A stretch of 64,000 nucleotides of DNA from Microbacterium sorbitolivorans. Its GTDB lineage: Bacteria; Actinomycetota; Actinomycetes; Actinomycetales; Microbacteriaceae. The translations under genes and the position numbers were made by a program. The stretch spans positions 1 through 64,000 of the forward strand of contig NZ_KZ848477.1 in NCBI RefSeq assembly GCF_003327285.1, in the 5' to 3' direction. How positions within the stretch are numbered: position 1 is the stretch's first letter; each line of letters opens with the position of its first letter. Shown piece by piece: positions 25,265 to 33,995 of this stretch. The notes below the pieces were generated by a model. The model worked only from the letters and a program-made list of their open reading frames with translations. It did no database searches and had not been told where the DNA came from.

Positions 25265-26743
25265 CTATCGCGCGAGGATCGCCGTGACAAGGGCCTCGGC
25301 TGTGTCGCGCTTGGATCCCTCGACGTCGGCGACCACGCCGTGCTCGTCGACCACGATGAGGTGGTTGTCGGCGCTCTCGAAGCCCTTGTCCCAGCCGACC
25401 TCGTTTGCGGCGAGCAGGTCACAGCCCTTGCGCTCGCGTTTTGCCGTGGCCCGCTCGGTCAAAGTCATCTCGCCGGGGGTCTCGGCGGCGAAGCCGACGA
25501 TAATCTGGTCGTCGGTGCGGTGTTGCACGAGCCCGGCCAGGATGTCATTCGTCTCAACGAGCGTGAGCGTGAGCGTGCCGTCGGAATTCTCTTTGCGGAG
25601 CTTCTCGTCGGATACCTCGGCGAGGCGATAGTCGCTGACCGCCGCCGCCATGACGACGACATCGTGCGACGGAGTCTCAACTGCCACGGCCTCTTCGAGC
25701 TCCGCGGTCGTCGACGCATGCACGACATGCACCCGCGCGCGGACGGGATCCAGCACCGCCGCCTCGACGTTCACCGCGACGAGCGTGACCTCGGCGCCGC
25801 GCGCGGCCGCGGCGAGCGCGACCTCGACTCCCTGGCGCCCGCTCGACCGATTGCCGATAAACCGCACCGGATCCAGCGGCTCCCGCGTTCCGCCCGCCGT
25901 CACCAGCCAGCGCTGCCCGGCGGCGAAGCCGTCGAGCGCGCCGGGTGCATGTCCCTGCGCCTGCCACTCCCCGAATGGGTGGGGTGTGGATCCGGTACCG
26001 GCCCGGCCGCCCGCGGCGGCGGATCCCGCGCTGGCCGAGCCGGCCGCGGATCCGCTGCTCCCCGCCCCGTCCGCGGATCCGGCGAGTCCCGATCCGCCCG
26101 CGGATCCCGCCGCCGCAGGCGCGAGCGATCCGGCGCCGCCGGCGGATCCGGTTCTCGCCGACCCGACTGCAGATCCCGCGCCCGCGGCGTCCATGGATCC
26201 GGCGCCGCGCGCCAGCTCGCGGACCACCGCGGCGTGGATGTCTTCGGGTTCGGCCATGCGACCGGGGCCCGAGTCTCCGCCGGTGAGCTCGCCCGAGACG
26301 GGTCCGACCATGTGCACGCCGCGCTCGACGAGCGTCGAGGCGTTGGCCTGCGTCGCCGGATGCCGCCACATTTCGGTGTGCATCGCCGGCGCGATGACGA
26401 CGGGCGCGGCCGTGGCGAGCAGGGTGGTGCCGAGGAGGTCGTCGGCGAGGCCCGCGGCCATCTTCGCCATCGTGTTGGCGGTCGCGGGGGCGATGACCAC
26501 GAGGTCGGCGCGCTGGCCGAGGGCCACATGACGCACGCTCGCGACGTCGTCGTGCACGGAGGAGGTTACGGGATTGCGGCTGATCGCCTCCCACGTCGGC
26601 TGCCCCACGAAGCGCAACGCATTCGTGGTCGGAACGACGTGCACATCGTGCCCGTCTTTGACGAGCAGGCGCACGAGTTGCACGGACTTGTACGCGGCGA
26701 TTCCGCCGCTGACGCCGACGACGATGAACATGATCCCCATCAT
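25265..26743 (-). CDS. coaBC: bifunctional phosphopantothenoylcysteine decarboxylase/phosphopantothenate-cysteine ligase
   Basis: Two consecutive steps of coenzyme A biosynthesis. The N-terminal CoaC flavoprotein domain (residues 1 to about 170) shows [19 protein letters not shown], the active-site His region near [20 protein letters not shown], and APAMHTEMW. The C-terminal CoaB domain (from about 255) shows [20 protein letters not shown] and [19 protein letters not shown], then AAAVSDYRL and ending [17 protein letters not shown]. Between them lies an unusual Gly/Ala/Ser-rich linker (about residues 174-253) that makes the protein, at 492 residues, some 70-80 longer than usual; its DNA holds seven GGATCC words in 240 bp. 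Start: the first ATG of three, with GGGGTGG upstream. Confidence 0.93.
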   Translation of the reverse strand: MMGIMFIVVGVSGGIAAYKSVQLVRLLVKDGHDVHVVPTTNALRFVGQPTWEAISRNPVTSSVHDDVASVRHVALGQRADLVVIAPATANTMAKMAAGLADDLLGTTLLATAAPVVIAPAMHTEMWRHPATQANASTLVERGVHMVGPVSGELTGGDSGPGRMAEPEDIHAAVVRELARGAGSMDAAGAGSAVGSARTGSAGGAGSLAPAAAGSAGGSGLAGSADGAGSSGSAAGSASAGSAAAGGRAGTGSTPHPFGEWQAQGHAPGALDGFAAGQRWLVTAGGTREPLDPVRFIGNRSSGRQGVEVALAAAARGAEVTLVAVNVEAAVLDPVRARVHVVHASTTAELEEAVAVETPSHDVVVMAAAVSDYRLAEVSDEKLRKENSDGTLTLTLVETNDILAGLVQHRTDDQIIVGFAAETPGEMTLTERATAKRERKGCDLLAANEVGWDKGFESADNHLIVVDEHGVVADVEGSKRDTAEALVTAILAR

Positions 26744-26777
26744 GCCACCCCGCCGAACGAACAATTTTTGTACGAAT

Positions 26778-26816
26778 GAACATGAAATAACGTAGTCGTT
26801 CATCGAATTCATGTTC
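26778..26816. promoter_or_regulatory. inverted repeat in the coaBC/NRDE divergent promoter region
   Basis: GAACATGAA and TTCATGTTC are exact 9-bp inverse copies 21 bp apart in an AT-rich divergent gap. A TAGGGT -10-like hexamer lies just before the plus-strand start. This is a candidate operator with no assigned regulator. Confidence 0.5.
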
Positions 26817-26838
26817 TTTCGAGGCTAGGGTTGTGGGA

Positions 26839-27537
26839 ATGTGCACTGTGGTGATCCGCGTTCCCCTCGTCCCCGACGAGCCCATTCAGCTGCTCGCGGT
26901 GAGGGACGAGGATCCGGCGCGTGGATGGGATCCGCTCGGCGCCTCGTGGCCGGATCGGCCCGGGCTCATCGGGGTGCGCGATCGGCGCGCCGGGGGCGCG
27001 TGGCTCGCGGCGGATCCGGGAGCGGGGCGGCTCGCGGTCGTCCTGAACCGCGATGGATCCCCGGACCTGCCCGAGAACGAGATCGTCACGCGCGGCGAGC
27101 TGCCGTTCGAGGCGCTCGGCCGTGAGGCACTGGCGGATGTCGATCGGATGCGCGGCTTCAACCTCGTGAAGATCGTGGGCGGTGTCGGGGCGTCGGTGAC
27201 GTCGTGGGAGGGATCCGGGCAGCTGCGCACGCAGACCCTCGAGCCCGGGACGCACATGCTCGCGCACCACGACGTCGATGATCCGCGCACCGCCCGAATC
27301 ACGCAGTGGCGCGACGCCTTCGCGGCGGCTCCGTTCGAGGAGTGGCCCGAGCTGCTGATCCGGACCGAGAAGGTCGGGCCGGACGACGACCGCGCGATCA
27401 TCCGTGACAATCGCGTGCACGGATGGCCGACGCTCACGACGCTCGCCTGCCTCGCGGAGATCCGGCCGGGCCGCGCCGACGTGCGCTACGCGGAGCTCGC
27501 GGATCCGGGCGTGCCGGGCCCCCTCACGTTCTCGTAG
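26839..27537 (+). CDS. NRDE (TANGO2-like) family protein
   Basis: A 232-residue cytoplasmic protein beginning MCTVVIRVPL. The Cys at position 2 is the hallmark of this family, which has an Ntn-hydrolase-like fold, so the start is set at this ATG rather than the GTG two codons earlier. Other family elements are LLAVRDEDPARGWDPLG (the NRDE/RDE-like segment), GGAWLAADPGAGRLAVVLN and FNLVKIVGG. Human TANGO2 relatives are linked to lipid and haem handling, but bacterial function is unsettled. The gene is divergent from coaBC and probably leaderless. Confidence 0.85.
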   Translation: MCTVVIRVPLVPDEPIQLLAVRDEDPARGWDPLGASWPDRPGLIGVRDRRAGGAWLAADPGAGRLAVVLNRDGSPDLPENEIVTRGELPFEALGREALADVDRMRGFNLVKIVGGVGASVTSWEGSGQLRTQTLEPGTHMLAHHDVDDPRTARITQWRDAFAAAPFEEWPELLIRTEKVGPDDDRAIIRDNRVHGWPTLTTLACLAEIRPGRADVRYAELADPGVPGPLTFS

Positions 27538-27552
27538 TCCCCTCCTCCACCC

Positions 27553-27745
27553 CCGCGAGATCTCACCCTTTTCGCGAGATCTCACCGAATTCAGTGCGAC
27601 CTCGCGAAACCGATGCGATCTCGCGGGCCCTGCGGGCCGCAGGGCCGGGACTCGCGGGGCCGGGGCGGCGCGCTCGCTACGCCACCACCCGTCCACTTCC
27701 CCGCGAGGACGCGCGCACAAAAGAGTGCGACCTCGCGGAAGTGGG
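27553..27745. repeat. dyad repeat element (word CGCGAGATCTCAC / GTGCGACCTCGCG)
   Basis: GCGAGATCTCAC occurs twice at a 19-bp offset, then, after GAATTCA, the inverted words TGCGACCTCGCG and TGCGATCTCGCG follow, also at a 19-bp offset. A further GTGCGACCTCGCGGAAGTGG lies near the end. The 31-bp core at 27579-27609 is identical to 50011-50041. The gap (27538-27835) holds no gene; a GC-rich hairpin (GGCCCTGCGGGCCGCAGGGCC) lies in its middle. Confidence 0.85.
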
Positions 27746-27835
27746 GGCCACCACTGTGCGCCCACACCCTGCGCATCGCGGTCGCCCAGGCGGCGCCCCA
27801 AGACTCACAAGATCCCCACCATAAGGAGACGCACC

Positions 27836-28603
27836 ATGATGGGAACCTCGCACGCGATATCCGGTGCGGCAGCCTGGGGCGCGATCACGCTCATCGCACC
27901 GTCGATGGGGTGGGCGCCGATTGATCCGATCGGTGTCATCACGGGCGCCGCCGTCTGCGCGGGCGCGGCTCTCCTCCCCGATGCCGATCACCCCTCGTCG
28001 ACCGTCGCGGCGGGCCTCCCGGGCGGCCGCATCATCGCGGGCACGATCGGCGGCCTCACCGGCGGCCACCGCAAGGGCATGCACTCACTCGTCGCCGTCC
28101 TCGCCGTCATGCTCGGGGCGATTGCGCTGAGCTTCATCACCTGGACCCCGACCGGTTGGGACACTCCCCTCGCCCTCGGCCCCGCCATCGCGGCCGCCAT
28201 CTGTATCGCGGTCGGCACGAAGTGCGTGCGCCTCGTCAACAGCTGGTTCCTGTCGTGGATCATCGGCATCGCCTCGGCCGCCGCGATGATGTGGTTCTTC
28301 CCCGACGAGTTCGGCTGGCTGCCCGCCTGCATCGGCGTCGGCTACCTCGCGCACCTCGTCGGCGACACGCTCACGACGGGCGGCGTCCCCTGGCTGTGGC
28401 CCATCATGGCGCGACGCCCGCGCGCGTTGCGCAAGGCGCCGATCCTGCGCCAGCTCTGGCCCCGCAAGGGCTGCTTCGCCCTCCCCCTGCTCGGCAACGC
28501 CGGATCCCGTAGGGAGTGGGTCTTCTCGATCGCGCTCGGCGTTTTCGCGCTGTGGCCCATCGGCGGCGCCGGGATCGACCTTCTGACCACGCTAAGCGCG
28601 TAG
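27836..28603 (+). CDS. membrane-bound metal-dependent hydrolase (YdjM/DUF457 family)
   Basis: A 255-residue integral membrane protein of the YdjM-like family. Conserved polar residues lie between helices: SHAISGAAAWG near the N terminus, LLPDADHPSSTVA with the Asp/His metal-binding motif, GGHRKGMHSLVAVLAVMLG with the HR..MHS motif, and GYLAHLVGDTLTTGGVPWLW. Five or so hydrophobic helices surround them. Members are predicted membrane-embedded hydrolases linked in some bacteria to DNA damage or envelope responses. The ATG has an AAGGAGACG site. An alcohol dehydrogenase gene follows on the same strand. Confidence 0.88.
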   Translation: MMGTSHAISGAAAWGAITLIAPSMGWAPIDPIGVITGAAVCAGAALLPDADHPSSTVAAGLPGGRIIAGTIGGLTGGHRKGMHSLVAVLAVMLGAIALSFITWTPTGWDTPLALGPAIAAAICIAVGTKCVRLVNSWFLSWIIGIASAAAMMWFFPDEFGWLPACIGVGYLAHLVGDTLTTGGVPWLWPIMARRPRALRKAPILRQLWPRKGCFALPLLGNAGSRREWVFSIALGVFALWPIGGAGIDLLTTLSA

Positions 28604-28639
28604 ATTTACATCCGCACCCCAAAAACGACAGGAGACCCC

Positions 28640-29680
28640 ATGCTCACCGTCAAGGCATACGGCGCCACGAGTGCCACCGACCCGCTCGCTCCGCTCGAGA
28701 TCGAGCGCCGCGACGTCGGCCCGAACGACGTCCTCATCGCCATCCGCTACGCGGGCATCTGCCACAGCGACATCCACACCGTCCGCGAAGAGTGGGGCCC
28801 GATTACCTTCCCGCAGGTCGTGGGTCACGAGATCGTCGGCGAGGTCGCCGAGATCGGATCCGCTGTCACGAAGCACGCGGTCGGCGACCGCGTCGGAGTG
28901 GGTTGCCTGGTCAACTCGTGCGGAGAGTGCGAGGAGTGCCTCGACGGCGACGAGCACCTGTGCGCGAACGGCAACGTCGGCACCTACAACTCGGTCGACG
29001 TCGACGGCACGATCACGCAGGGCGGCTACTCGACCCACGTCGTCGTGAACGAAGACTTCGTGCTGCGCGTGCCGGAGGCGATCCCCTACGAGAAGGCCGC
29101 TCCCCTGCTCTGCGCGGGCATCACGACCTACTCGCCCCTCGCCACGTGGGGCGCCGGCCCCGGCAAGAAGGTCGCGGTCGTCGGCCTCGGCGGACTCGGC
29201 CACATGGCCGTCAAGATCGCCGTCGCCATGGGCGCCGAGGTCACGGTGCTCTCGCGCACCGACGCGAAGAAGGACGACTCGCTGTCGTTCGGCGCCGTGC
29301 GCCACGTCGCGACCGGTGAAGACGGGGCCCTCGAGTCGCTGAAGCGCTCGTTCGACCTCATCATCAACACGATCAGCGCGCCGTTCTCGATCGACGCGTA
29401 CCTGCGCACCCTGCGCCCGCACGGCGCGCTCGTCAACGTCGGCCTCCCGCCCGAGGCGCTCGAGCTGCACATCGGATCCGTGATCGGCGGCCGCAAGGCC
29501 CTCGCCGGATCCAACATCGGCTCGATCAAGGAAACGCAGGAGATGCTCGACTTCTGCGCCGAGAAGGGCATCGCGCCCGAGACCGAGCTCATCTCGGCCG
29601 ATCAGATCAACGAGGCCTACGACCGCACGGTCGCGGGCGACGTGCGCTACCGCTTCGTCATCGACACGGCGACGCTCTAA
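28640..29680 (+). CDS. zinc-dependent NAD(P) alcohol dehydrogenase (cinnamyl-alcohol/YahK-like)
   Basis: A 346-residue medium-chain dehydrogenase. Catalytic zinc ligands are in YAGICHSDIHTV and VVGHEIVGEV. The structural zinc lobe is CGECEECLDGDEHLC, and the Rossmann cofactor motif is VVGLGGLGHMAVKIA. The STHVVVNEDFVLRVPE block and the spacing match the YahK/AdhC cinnamyl-alcohol dehydrogenase branch, which reduces a range of aldehydes with NADPH. A CAGGAG site precedes the ATG and an intrinsic terminator follows, so it is probably its own transcription unit or a two-gene unit with the DUF457 gene. Confidence 0.93.
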   Translation: MLTVKAYGATSATDPLAPLEIERRDVGPNDVLIAIRYAGICHSDIHTVREEWGPITFPQVVGHEIVGEVAEIGSAVTKHAVGDRVGVGCLVNSCGECEECLDGDEHLCANGNVGTYNSVDVDGTITQGGYSTHVVVNEDFVLRVPEAIPYEKAAPLLCAGITTYSPLATWGAGPGKKVAVVGLGGLGHMAVKIAVAMGAEVTVLSRTDAKKDDSLSFGAVRHVATGEDGALESLKRSFDLIINTISAPFSIDAYLRTLRPHGALVNVGLPPEALELHIGSVIGGRKALAGSNIGSIKETQEMLDFCAEKGIAPETELISADQINEAYDRTVAGDVRYRFVIDTATL

Positions 29681-29689
29681 GCGTGAAAG

Positions 29690-29727
29690 AAGCGGCCGGT
29701 CGTCTTCGTGACGGCCGGCCGCTTTTT
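29690..29727. terminator. intrinsic terminator after the alcohol dehydrogenase gene
   Basis: AAGCGGCCGG and CCGGCCGCTT form a GC stem followed by TTTTTGTT. It lies between convergent genes and may serve both. Confidence 0.85.
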
Positions 29728-29728
29728 G

Positions 29729-30499
29729 TTATTCACCCGCCGCCGCGTTCGCGTATTTCGCGGCGCGGGTCGCGACCTGCGTCTGGTAGTCGAGGGTGTC
29801 GTTGTACGAGCGCACCGCGCGGATCCACGTCTCGTCGCTCGCGAGGGTGCCGTCGATCCGGCAAAGATATCGCGCGGTCGTCGCCGCCGCGTCATCGATG
29901 TTGTGCGGATCCGCGACCCCGTCGCCGGAGGTGTCGACGCCCCAGATGCGCCACGTCTCGGGGATGAACTGCATCGGGCCGACGGCGCGGTCGTAGACGG
30001 TGTCGCCGTCGAAGGATCCGCCGTCGGTGTCGAGGATCTCCATCGTGTTGTTGGTTCCGTCGAGCGGGATCCCGATGATCTGCGGGCGCGCGACGCCGTC
30101 GGCGTCGATGGATCCGCCCTGAAGGGTGCCGTGGTGGCTCTCGACCCAGCCGATCGCGGCGAGCGTGTTCCAGCCGACCTCGCAGCCGTCGGCCGAGGCG
30201 CGGTTCGCCGCCGCCACGTAGGCGGAGAGCGCGCGGCGCGGGATGCCGGTGGTCTCCGCGGTCACCTCGAGCCACGCATCGTCTCCCGCGGCGGCCGGCG
30301 TCGCGGCGGTCTCGATGGGCTCGGGCGTGTAGGGCGCGAGCGCGTCGATGCCCGTGAAATCCGGCGTCTCGATCGACGAGATCAGCCACACGACACCACC
30401 CACGCCGAGCGCGCCGATGCCTCCGAGCACGGCGACTCCCGCGGCCGTCACGCCGATCGTTTTCTTTACCCCCACGGGTCCATTGTGGCGGAGGAACAT
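29729..30499 (-). CDS. membrane-anchored lytic transglycosylase (MltB-like)
   Basis: A 256-residue murein transglycosylase. One N-terminal transmembrane segment (IGVTAAGVAVLGGIGALGVG, then VVWLISSI) precedes a short linker. The catalytic domain shows AIGWVESHHGTLQGGSID, with the catalytic Glu in VESHHG, then GPMQFIPETWRIWGVD and DDAAATTARYLCRIDGTL, the MltB-type signature order, and SYNDTLDYQTQV. It cleaves peptidoglycan glycans, releasing anhydro-muropeptides. The ATG used sits at the edge of a 15-bp perfect hairpin; a GTG eight codons downstream (VGVKKTIGV) would clear it and is a realistic alternative start. Confidence 0.9.
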   Translation of the reverse strand: MFLRHNGPVGVKKTIGVTAAGVAVLGGIGALGVGGVVWLISSIETPDFTGIDALAPYTPEPIETAATPAAAGDDAWLEVTAETTGIPRRALSAYVAAANRASADGCEVGWNTLAAIGWVESHHGTLQGGSIDADGVARPQIIGIPLDGTNNTMEILDTDGGSFDGDTVYDRAVGPMQFIPETWRIWGVDTSGDGVADPHNIDDAAATTARYLCRIDGTLASDETWIRAVRSYNDTLDYQTQVATRAAKYANAAAGE

Positions 30500-30501
30500 A
30501 T

Positions 30502-30539
30502 GACAACAGCCGCCCCGGATCGGTGGGGCGGCTGTTGTC
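30502..30539. repeat. 15-bp perfect hairpin at the 5' end of the transglycosylase gene
   Basis: GACAACAGCCGCCCC and GGGGCGGCTGTTGTC are exact inverse arms around GGATCGGT. On the minus strand it would lie in the leader immediately before the proposed ATG. No U-run adjoins it. Confidence 0.8.
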
Positions 30540-30711
30540 AGCGAGTTCCGGCGTGCGGTCCGGGTGTCGCGTCCGAAGGATCCAAGTGCGGTCGGATAGC
30601 GCTTCGAGAGTCCACTTGAGGTTTACCTCCCTTCAAGAATCACGCACGCAGGAGAACGCTTACCCCGAATCTGGATGATAATTATTCCAATTTTTTCGAT
30701 ATTGTGAAGGA

Positions 30712-32151
30712 ATGACCGCATCGCGAATCGAGCTGACGACGCTCGGCCACCGGATCCGCCATCACCGGCTCGAGAAGCGACTCACGCTCGACGAGCTGGG
30801 AGCGCTCGTCGGCGTCGCCGGCAGCCAGCTCAGCCTCATCGAGAACGGCAAGCGCGAGCCCAAGCTCACGCTGCTACAGGCGATCGCCGAGGCGACCGGC
30901 ACGAGCGTCGGCGACCTCATCTCGCACGAGCCGCCGAACCGCCGCGCGGCCCTCGAGATCGAGCTCGACAAGGCGCAGCAGACGCACTCGTTCCTGCAGC
31001 TCGGCGTTCCGCCGATCAAGGTCACGAAGGGCCTCAGCGACGAGGCCATCGAGACCGTGCTGGGGCTGCACCACGAGCTACAGCGGCGCGACCGCGAGGC
31101 CAACGCGACCCCGGAAGAGGCCCGGCGCGCGAACACCGAGATGCGGATCCGCATGCGCGAGCAGAACAACTACCTGCCGCACATCGAGAAGCTCGCCGAG
31201 GAGCAGCTCGCCGCGGCCGGCCACACGCGCGGCGCGCTGACGCACCGCACCGTGAGCATCATGGCCGAGCGGCTCGGGTTCCAGCTGATCTACGTCAACG
31301 ACCTGCCGACGTCGACCCGCTCGATCACCGATCTCGAGAACGGGCGCATCTACCTGCCGCCGGCGTCGATCCCGGGCGGTCACGGCCTGCGCTCCATGGC
31401 GCTGCAGGCCCTCGCCCACCGCCTACTCGGGCACAAGCCGCCGACCTCCTACGCCGACTTCCTGCAGCAGCGGCTCGAGATCAACTACTTCGCGGCGTGC
31501 TGCCTGATCCCCCAGACCCCCGCCGTCGAGTTCCTCCGCCAGGCGAAGAAGGACCGCAACCTCGCGGTCGAAGACTTCCGCGACGCCTTCGGCGTGACGC
31601 ACGAGTCGGCCGCCATGCGCATGACGAACCTCATGACCGAGCACCTCGACATGCGCCTGCACTTCCTGCGCGTCGGCTCGCAGGGCCAGATCGAGCGCGT
31701 GTACGTCAACGACGGCCTGCCGGTTCCGGAAGACGTCACCGGCGCCGTCGAGGGACAGATCGCGTGCCGCAAGTACTCCGCCCGCCGCGCCTTCGAACGC
31801 CAGAACCGCACGACCGAGCACTACCAGTACACTGACACCCCCGCCGGAACCTTCTGGTGTGCGACCCAGACCGGCACGAGCGACGTCGGAGAGCACTCGA
31901 TCACCGTGGGCGTCCCCTTCGACGACTCGCGCTTCTGGCGCGGACGCGAGACGCCCGCCCGCGAGATGTCGGCCTGCCCCGACGAGAGCTGCTGCCGCAA
32001 GCCCGCCGCCGACGTGCTCGAGCGGTGGGGCGACAAGGCCTGGCCGAGCGCCCGCGTGCACACGCACATCTTCAGCCCCCTCCCCCGCGGACGCTTCCCC
32101 GGCGTCAGCGAGACCGACGTCTTCGAGTTCCTGGAGCGCCACGCGGGGTAG
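30712..32151 (+). CDS. XRE/ScfR family regulator, RamB-like (acetate/short-chain acyl metabolism)
   Basis: A 479-residue transcription factor. The N terminus is a Cro/CI-type helix-turn-helix (about residues 10-65: LGHRIRHHRLEKRLTLDELG, VAGSQLSLIENGKREPKLTL). The middle resembles the IrrE/ImmA-like domain of short-chain fatty-acyl regulators: RLEINYFAACCLIPQTPAVE, and the upstream ALAHRLLGHKPPTSY. The C-terminal DUF2083-type region contains ACRKYSARRAFERQNR and the Cys-rich ACPDESCCRKPAADVL. RamB represses glyoxylate-cycle and acetate genes in corynebacteria; that function is inferred here. The promoter region is AT-rich (GATAATTATTCCAATTTT). GAAGGA abuts the ATG, an unusually short spacing. 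Confidence 0.9.
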   Translation: MTASRIELTTLGHRIRHHRLEKRLTLDELGALVGVAGSQLSLIENGKREPKLTLLQAIAEATGTSVGDLISHEPPNRRAALEIELDKAQQTHSFLQLGVPPIKVTKGLSDEAIETVLGLHHELQRRDREANATPEEARRANTEMRIRMREQNNYLPHIEKLAEEQLAAAGHTRGALTHRTVSIMAERLGFQLIYVNDLPTSTRSITDLENGRIYLPPASIPGGHGLRSMALQALAHRLLGHKPPTSYADFLQQRLEINYFAACCLIPQTPAVEFLRQAKKDRNLAVEDFRDAFGVTHESAAMRMTNLMTEHLDMRLHFLRVGSQGQIERVYVNDGLPVPEDVTGAVEGQIACRKYSARRAFERQNRTTEHYQYTDTPAGTFWCATQTGTSDVGEHSITVGVPFDDSRFWRGRETPAREMSACPDESCCRKPAADVLERWGDKAWPSARVHTHIFSPLPRGRFPGVSETDVFEFLERHAG

Positions 32152-32165
32152 GTGGTGCGCTTCGC

Positions 32166-33060
32166 GCCACCAAACTCGGGGGATCCGGCTAAAGCCTCCG
32201 ATTCCCGTGATTTCTCCGACTTCTGTGTACCGCGGCTAGCCCCGCCGCGCGCACGAGACTCGGAAGAATCACGAGAATCGGACGGATCCACGCAAGACCT
32301 CCGATTCTCGTGACATCTCCGACTTCCGTGCGGTCGGATTCCGGATCCCGCGGCGCGGATCCGCGCGCGCATGCGCGATGCCGTCAGGCTTCCCCGCACC
32401 GGGCGCACCAGACTCGGAGAACTCATCAGACTCGGACGAATCCGGGCAAGACCTCCGGCTTCCGTGATTTCTCCGACTTCTGTGCGGCCGAATCCCGGAT
32501 CCGGCAGCGCGGATCCGCCCCGCACGGTGCGCGACACCGTCGAGCCTCCCCCGCACCGCGCGCACGAGACTCGGAGAAATCACGATAATCGGGAGGATCC
32601 GGGCAAAGCCTCCGACTCCCGTGATTCTTCCGACTTTCGTGCGTCGCGGATCCCGGATCCCGCGGTGCGGATTCAGGCCCGCGCGGGTGCGTGACGCCGT
32701 CGAACTTCCCCGAACCGCGCGCACCTGACTCGGAAGAATCACCAGAATCGGACGAATCTACGCGAGACCTCCGATTCCCGTGATTTCTCCGACTTCTGTG
32801 TACCGCGGCTAGCCCCGCCGCGCGCACGAGACTCGGAAGAATCACGAGAATCGGACGGATCCACGCAAAGCCTCCGATTCTCGTGACATCTCCGACTTCC
32901 GTGCGGCCCGGATCCCGAGGCGCGGATCCACCCCGCGCGCGTGCGCGCGACAGTCAGACTTCCCCGTCCCGCGCACCAGGCTCGGAAGAATCACGAGAAT
33001 CGGAGACTTCCGCACGCAGGATCCGAGACTCGTGTTTTCTCCGAGTCTCGGGATCCCCCG
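32166..33060. repeat. tandem array of dyad repeats (word TCGGA/TCCGA), seven units of about 150 bp
   Basis: Units begin with GACTCGGA or a close variant near 32257, 32411, 32568, 32727, 32830 and 32980, with a partial unit before the first. Each has two TCGGA words at an 18-bp offset (in CTCGGAAGAATCACGAGAAT), then two TCCGA words at an 18-bp offset (TCCGATTCTCGTGACATC), then a variable GC-rich half with GGATCC words. One unit is short (103 bp). A stretch of about 100 bp at 32198-32303 is repeated almost exactly at 32769-32874, indicating recent duplication. The 960-bp gap holds no gene. Confidence 0.92.
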
Positions 33061-33070
33061 GAAACGCGAA

Positions 33071-33103
33071 GCGGCGGGGCGGATCCTGGATCCGCCCCGC
33101 CGC
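33071..33103 (-). terminator. terminator of the glyA-folD operon
   Basis: A perfect 16-bp stem, GCGGCGGGGCGGATCC and GGATCCGCCCCGCCGC, separated by one base. It lies 8 bp after the folD stop and again contains two GGATCC words. Confidence 0.8.
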
Positions 33104-33111
33104 GAGGAGGG

Positions 33112-33993
33112 TTACGCGAGCGAGCGCTCGGCCGCCTCGACCACGTTGGTCATGAGAAGCGCGACGGTCATCGGGCCGACTCCGCCGGGGTTCGGCGAGA
33201 GGTAGCCCGCGACGTCTGCGACGTCGGGGTGAACGTCTCCGTAGACCTTGTTCTTGCCGGTCTCGGGGTCGGTCTCGCGGGTCACGCCCACGTCGAGCAC
33301 CGCGGCGCCAGGCTTCACGTCTTCGGCCTTGATGAGGTGCTTGACCCCGGCGCCGGCGACGATGACGTCGGCCTGGCGGAGGTACGGGGCCATGTCGGGC
33401 GTTCCGGTGTGCACCTGCGTCACGGTCGCGTTGATGTCGCGGCGCGTGAGCAGCAGGCCCATGGGGCGTCCGATCGTGACGCCGCGGCCGACGACGACGA
33501 CGTGCTTGCCGTCCAGGTCATAGCCGTTGCGGACCAGCAGCTCGATCACACCGCGCGGCGTGCAGGGCAGCGGGGTGTTGATGGGCGAGTTGACGTTCAG
33601 CACCAGCTTGCCGAGGTTGGTCGGGTGCAGGCCATCGGCGTCTTTGATGGGGTCGATGCGCTCGAGCACCCGGTCGGTGTCGATGTGCTTCGGCAGCGGA
33701 AGCTGCACGATGTAGCCGTGGCAGGTGGGGTCGGCGTTGAGCTCGTCGATCAGCGCCTCGACCTCTTCCTGCGTGGCGTCGGCCGGAAGCTCGCGCTGGA
33801 TCGAGTTCATGCCGACGGCCTCAGACTGCCGATGCTTCATGCCCACATACAGCTGCGATGCCGGGTCGGCACCGACGAGAACCGTGGCGATTCCGGGGGT
33901 GACGCCCTGCTCCTTCAGCGCCGAGACGCGCTCGGTCAGCTCGGCCTTGATGGCCGCCGAGGCGGCCTTGCCGTCAAGAATCTGTGCCGTCAT
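33112..33993 (-). CDS. folD: bifunctional methylenetetrahydrofolate dehydrogenase/cyclohydrolase
   Basis: Interconverts 5,10-methylene-, methenyl- and 10-formyl-tetrahydrofolate. The protein is 293 residues, the usual size. Signature blocks are [20 protein letters not shown] with the catalytic Lys in [17 protein letters not shown] with the Gln/Leu-Pro motif, [33 protein letters not shown] for NADP binding, and the C-terminal [17 protein letters not shown]. It follows glyA by 2 bp, so both one-carbon enzymes are made from one mRNA that starts with a ZTP riboswitch. Coding sequence contains no GGATCC. Confidence 0.96.
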   Translation of the reverse strand: MTAQILDGKAASAAIKAELTERVSALKEQGVTPGIATVLVGADPASQLYVGMKHRQSEAVGMNSIQRELPADATQEEVEALIDELNADPTCHGYIVQLPLPKHIDTDRVLERIDPIKDADGLHPTNLGKLVLNVNSPINTPLPCTPRGVIELLVRNGYDLDGKHVVVVGRGVTIGRPMGLLLTRRDINATVTQVHTGTPDMAPYLRQADVIVAGAGVKHLIKAEDVKPGAAVLDVGVTRETDPETGKNKVYGDVHPDVADVAGYLSPNPGGVGPMTVALLMTNVVEAAERSLA

Positions 33994-33995
33994 CG

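Noticed and set aside
26761-26780. LexA (SOS) box CGAACAATTTTTGTACG near coaBC
   Set aside because: The half-sites are three bases too far apart and one is degenerate compared with the actinobacterial SOS box.
32166-33060. CRISPR-like array
   Set aside because: Units are long, imperfect and themselves dyads; there are no short identical repeats with unique spacers and no cas genes.
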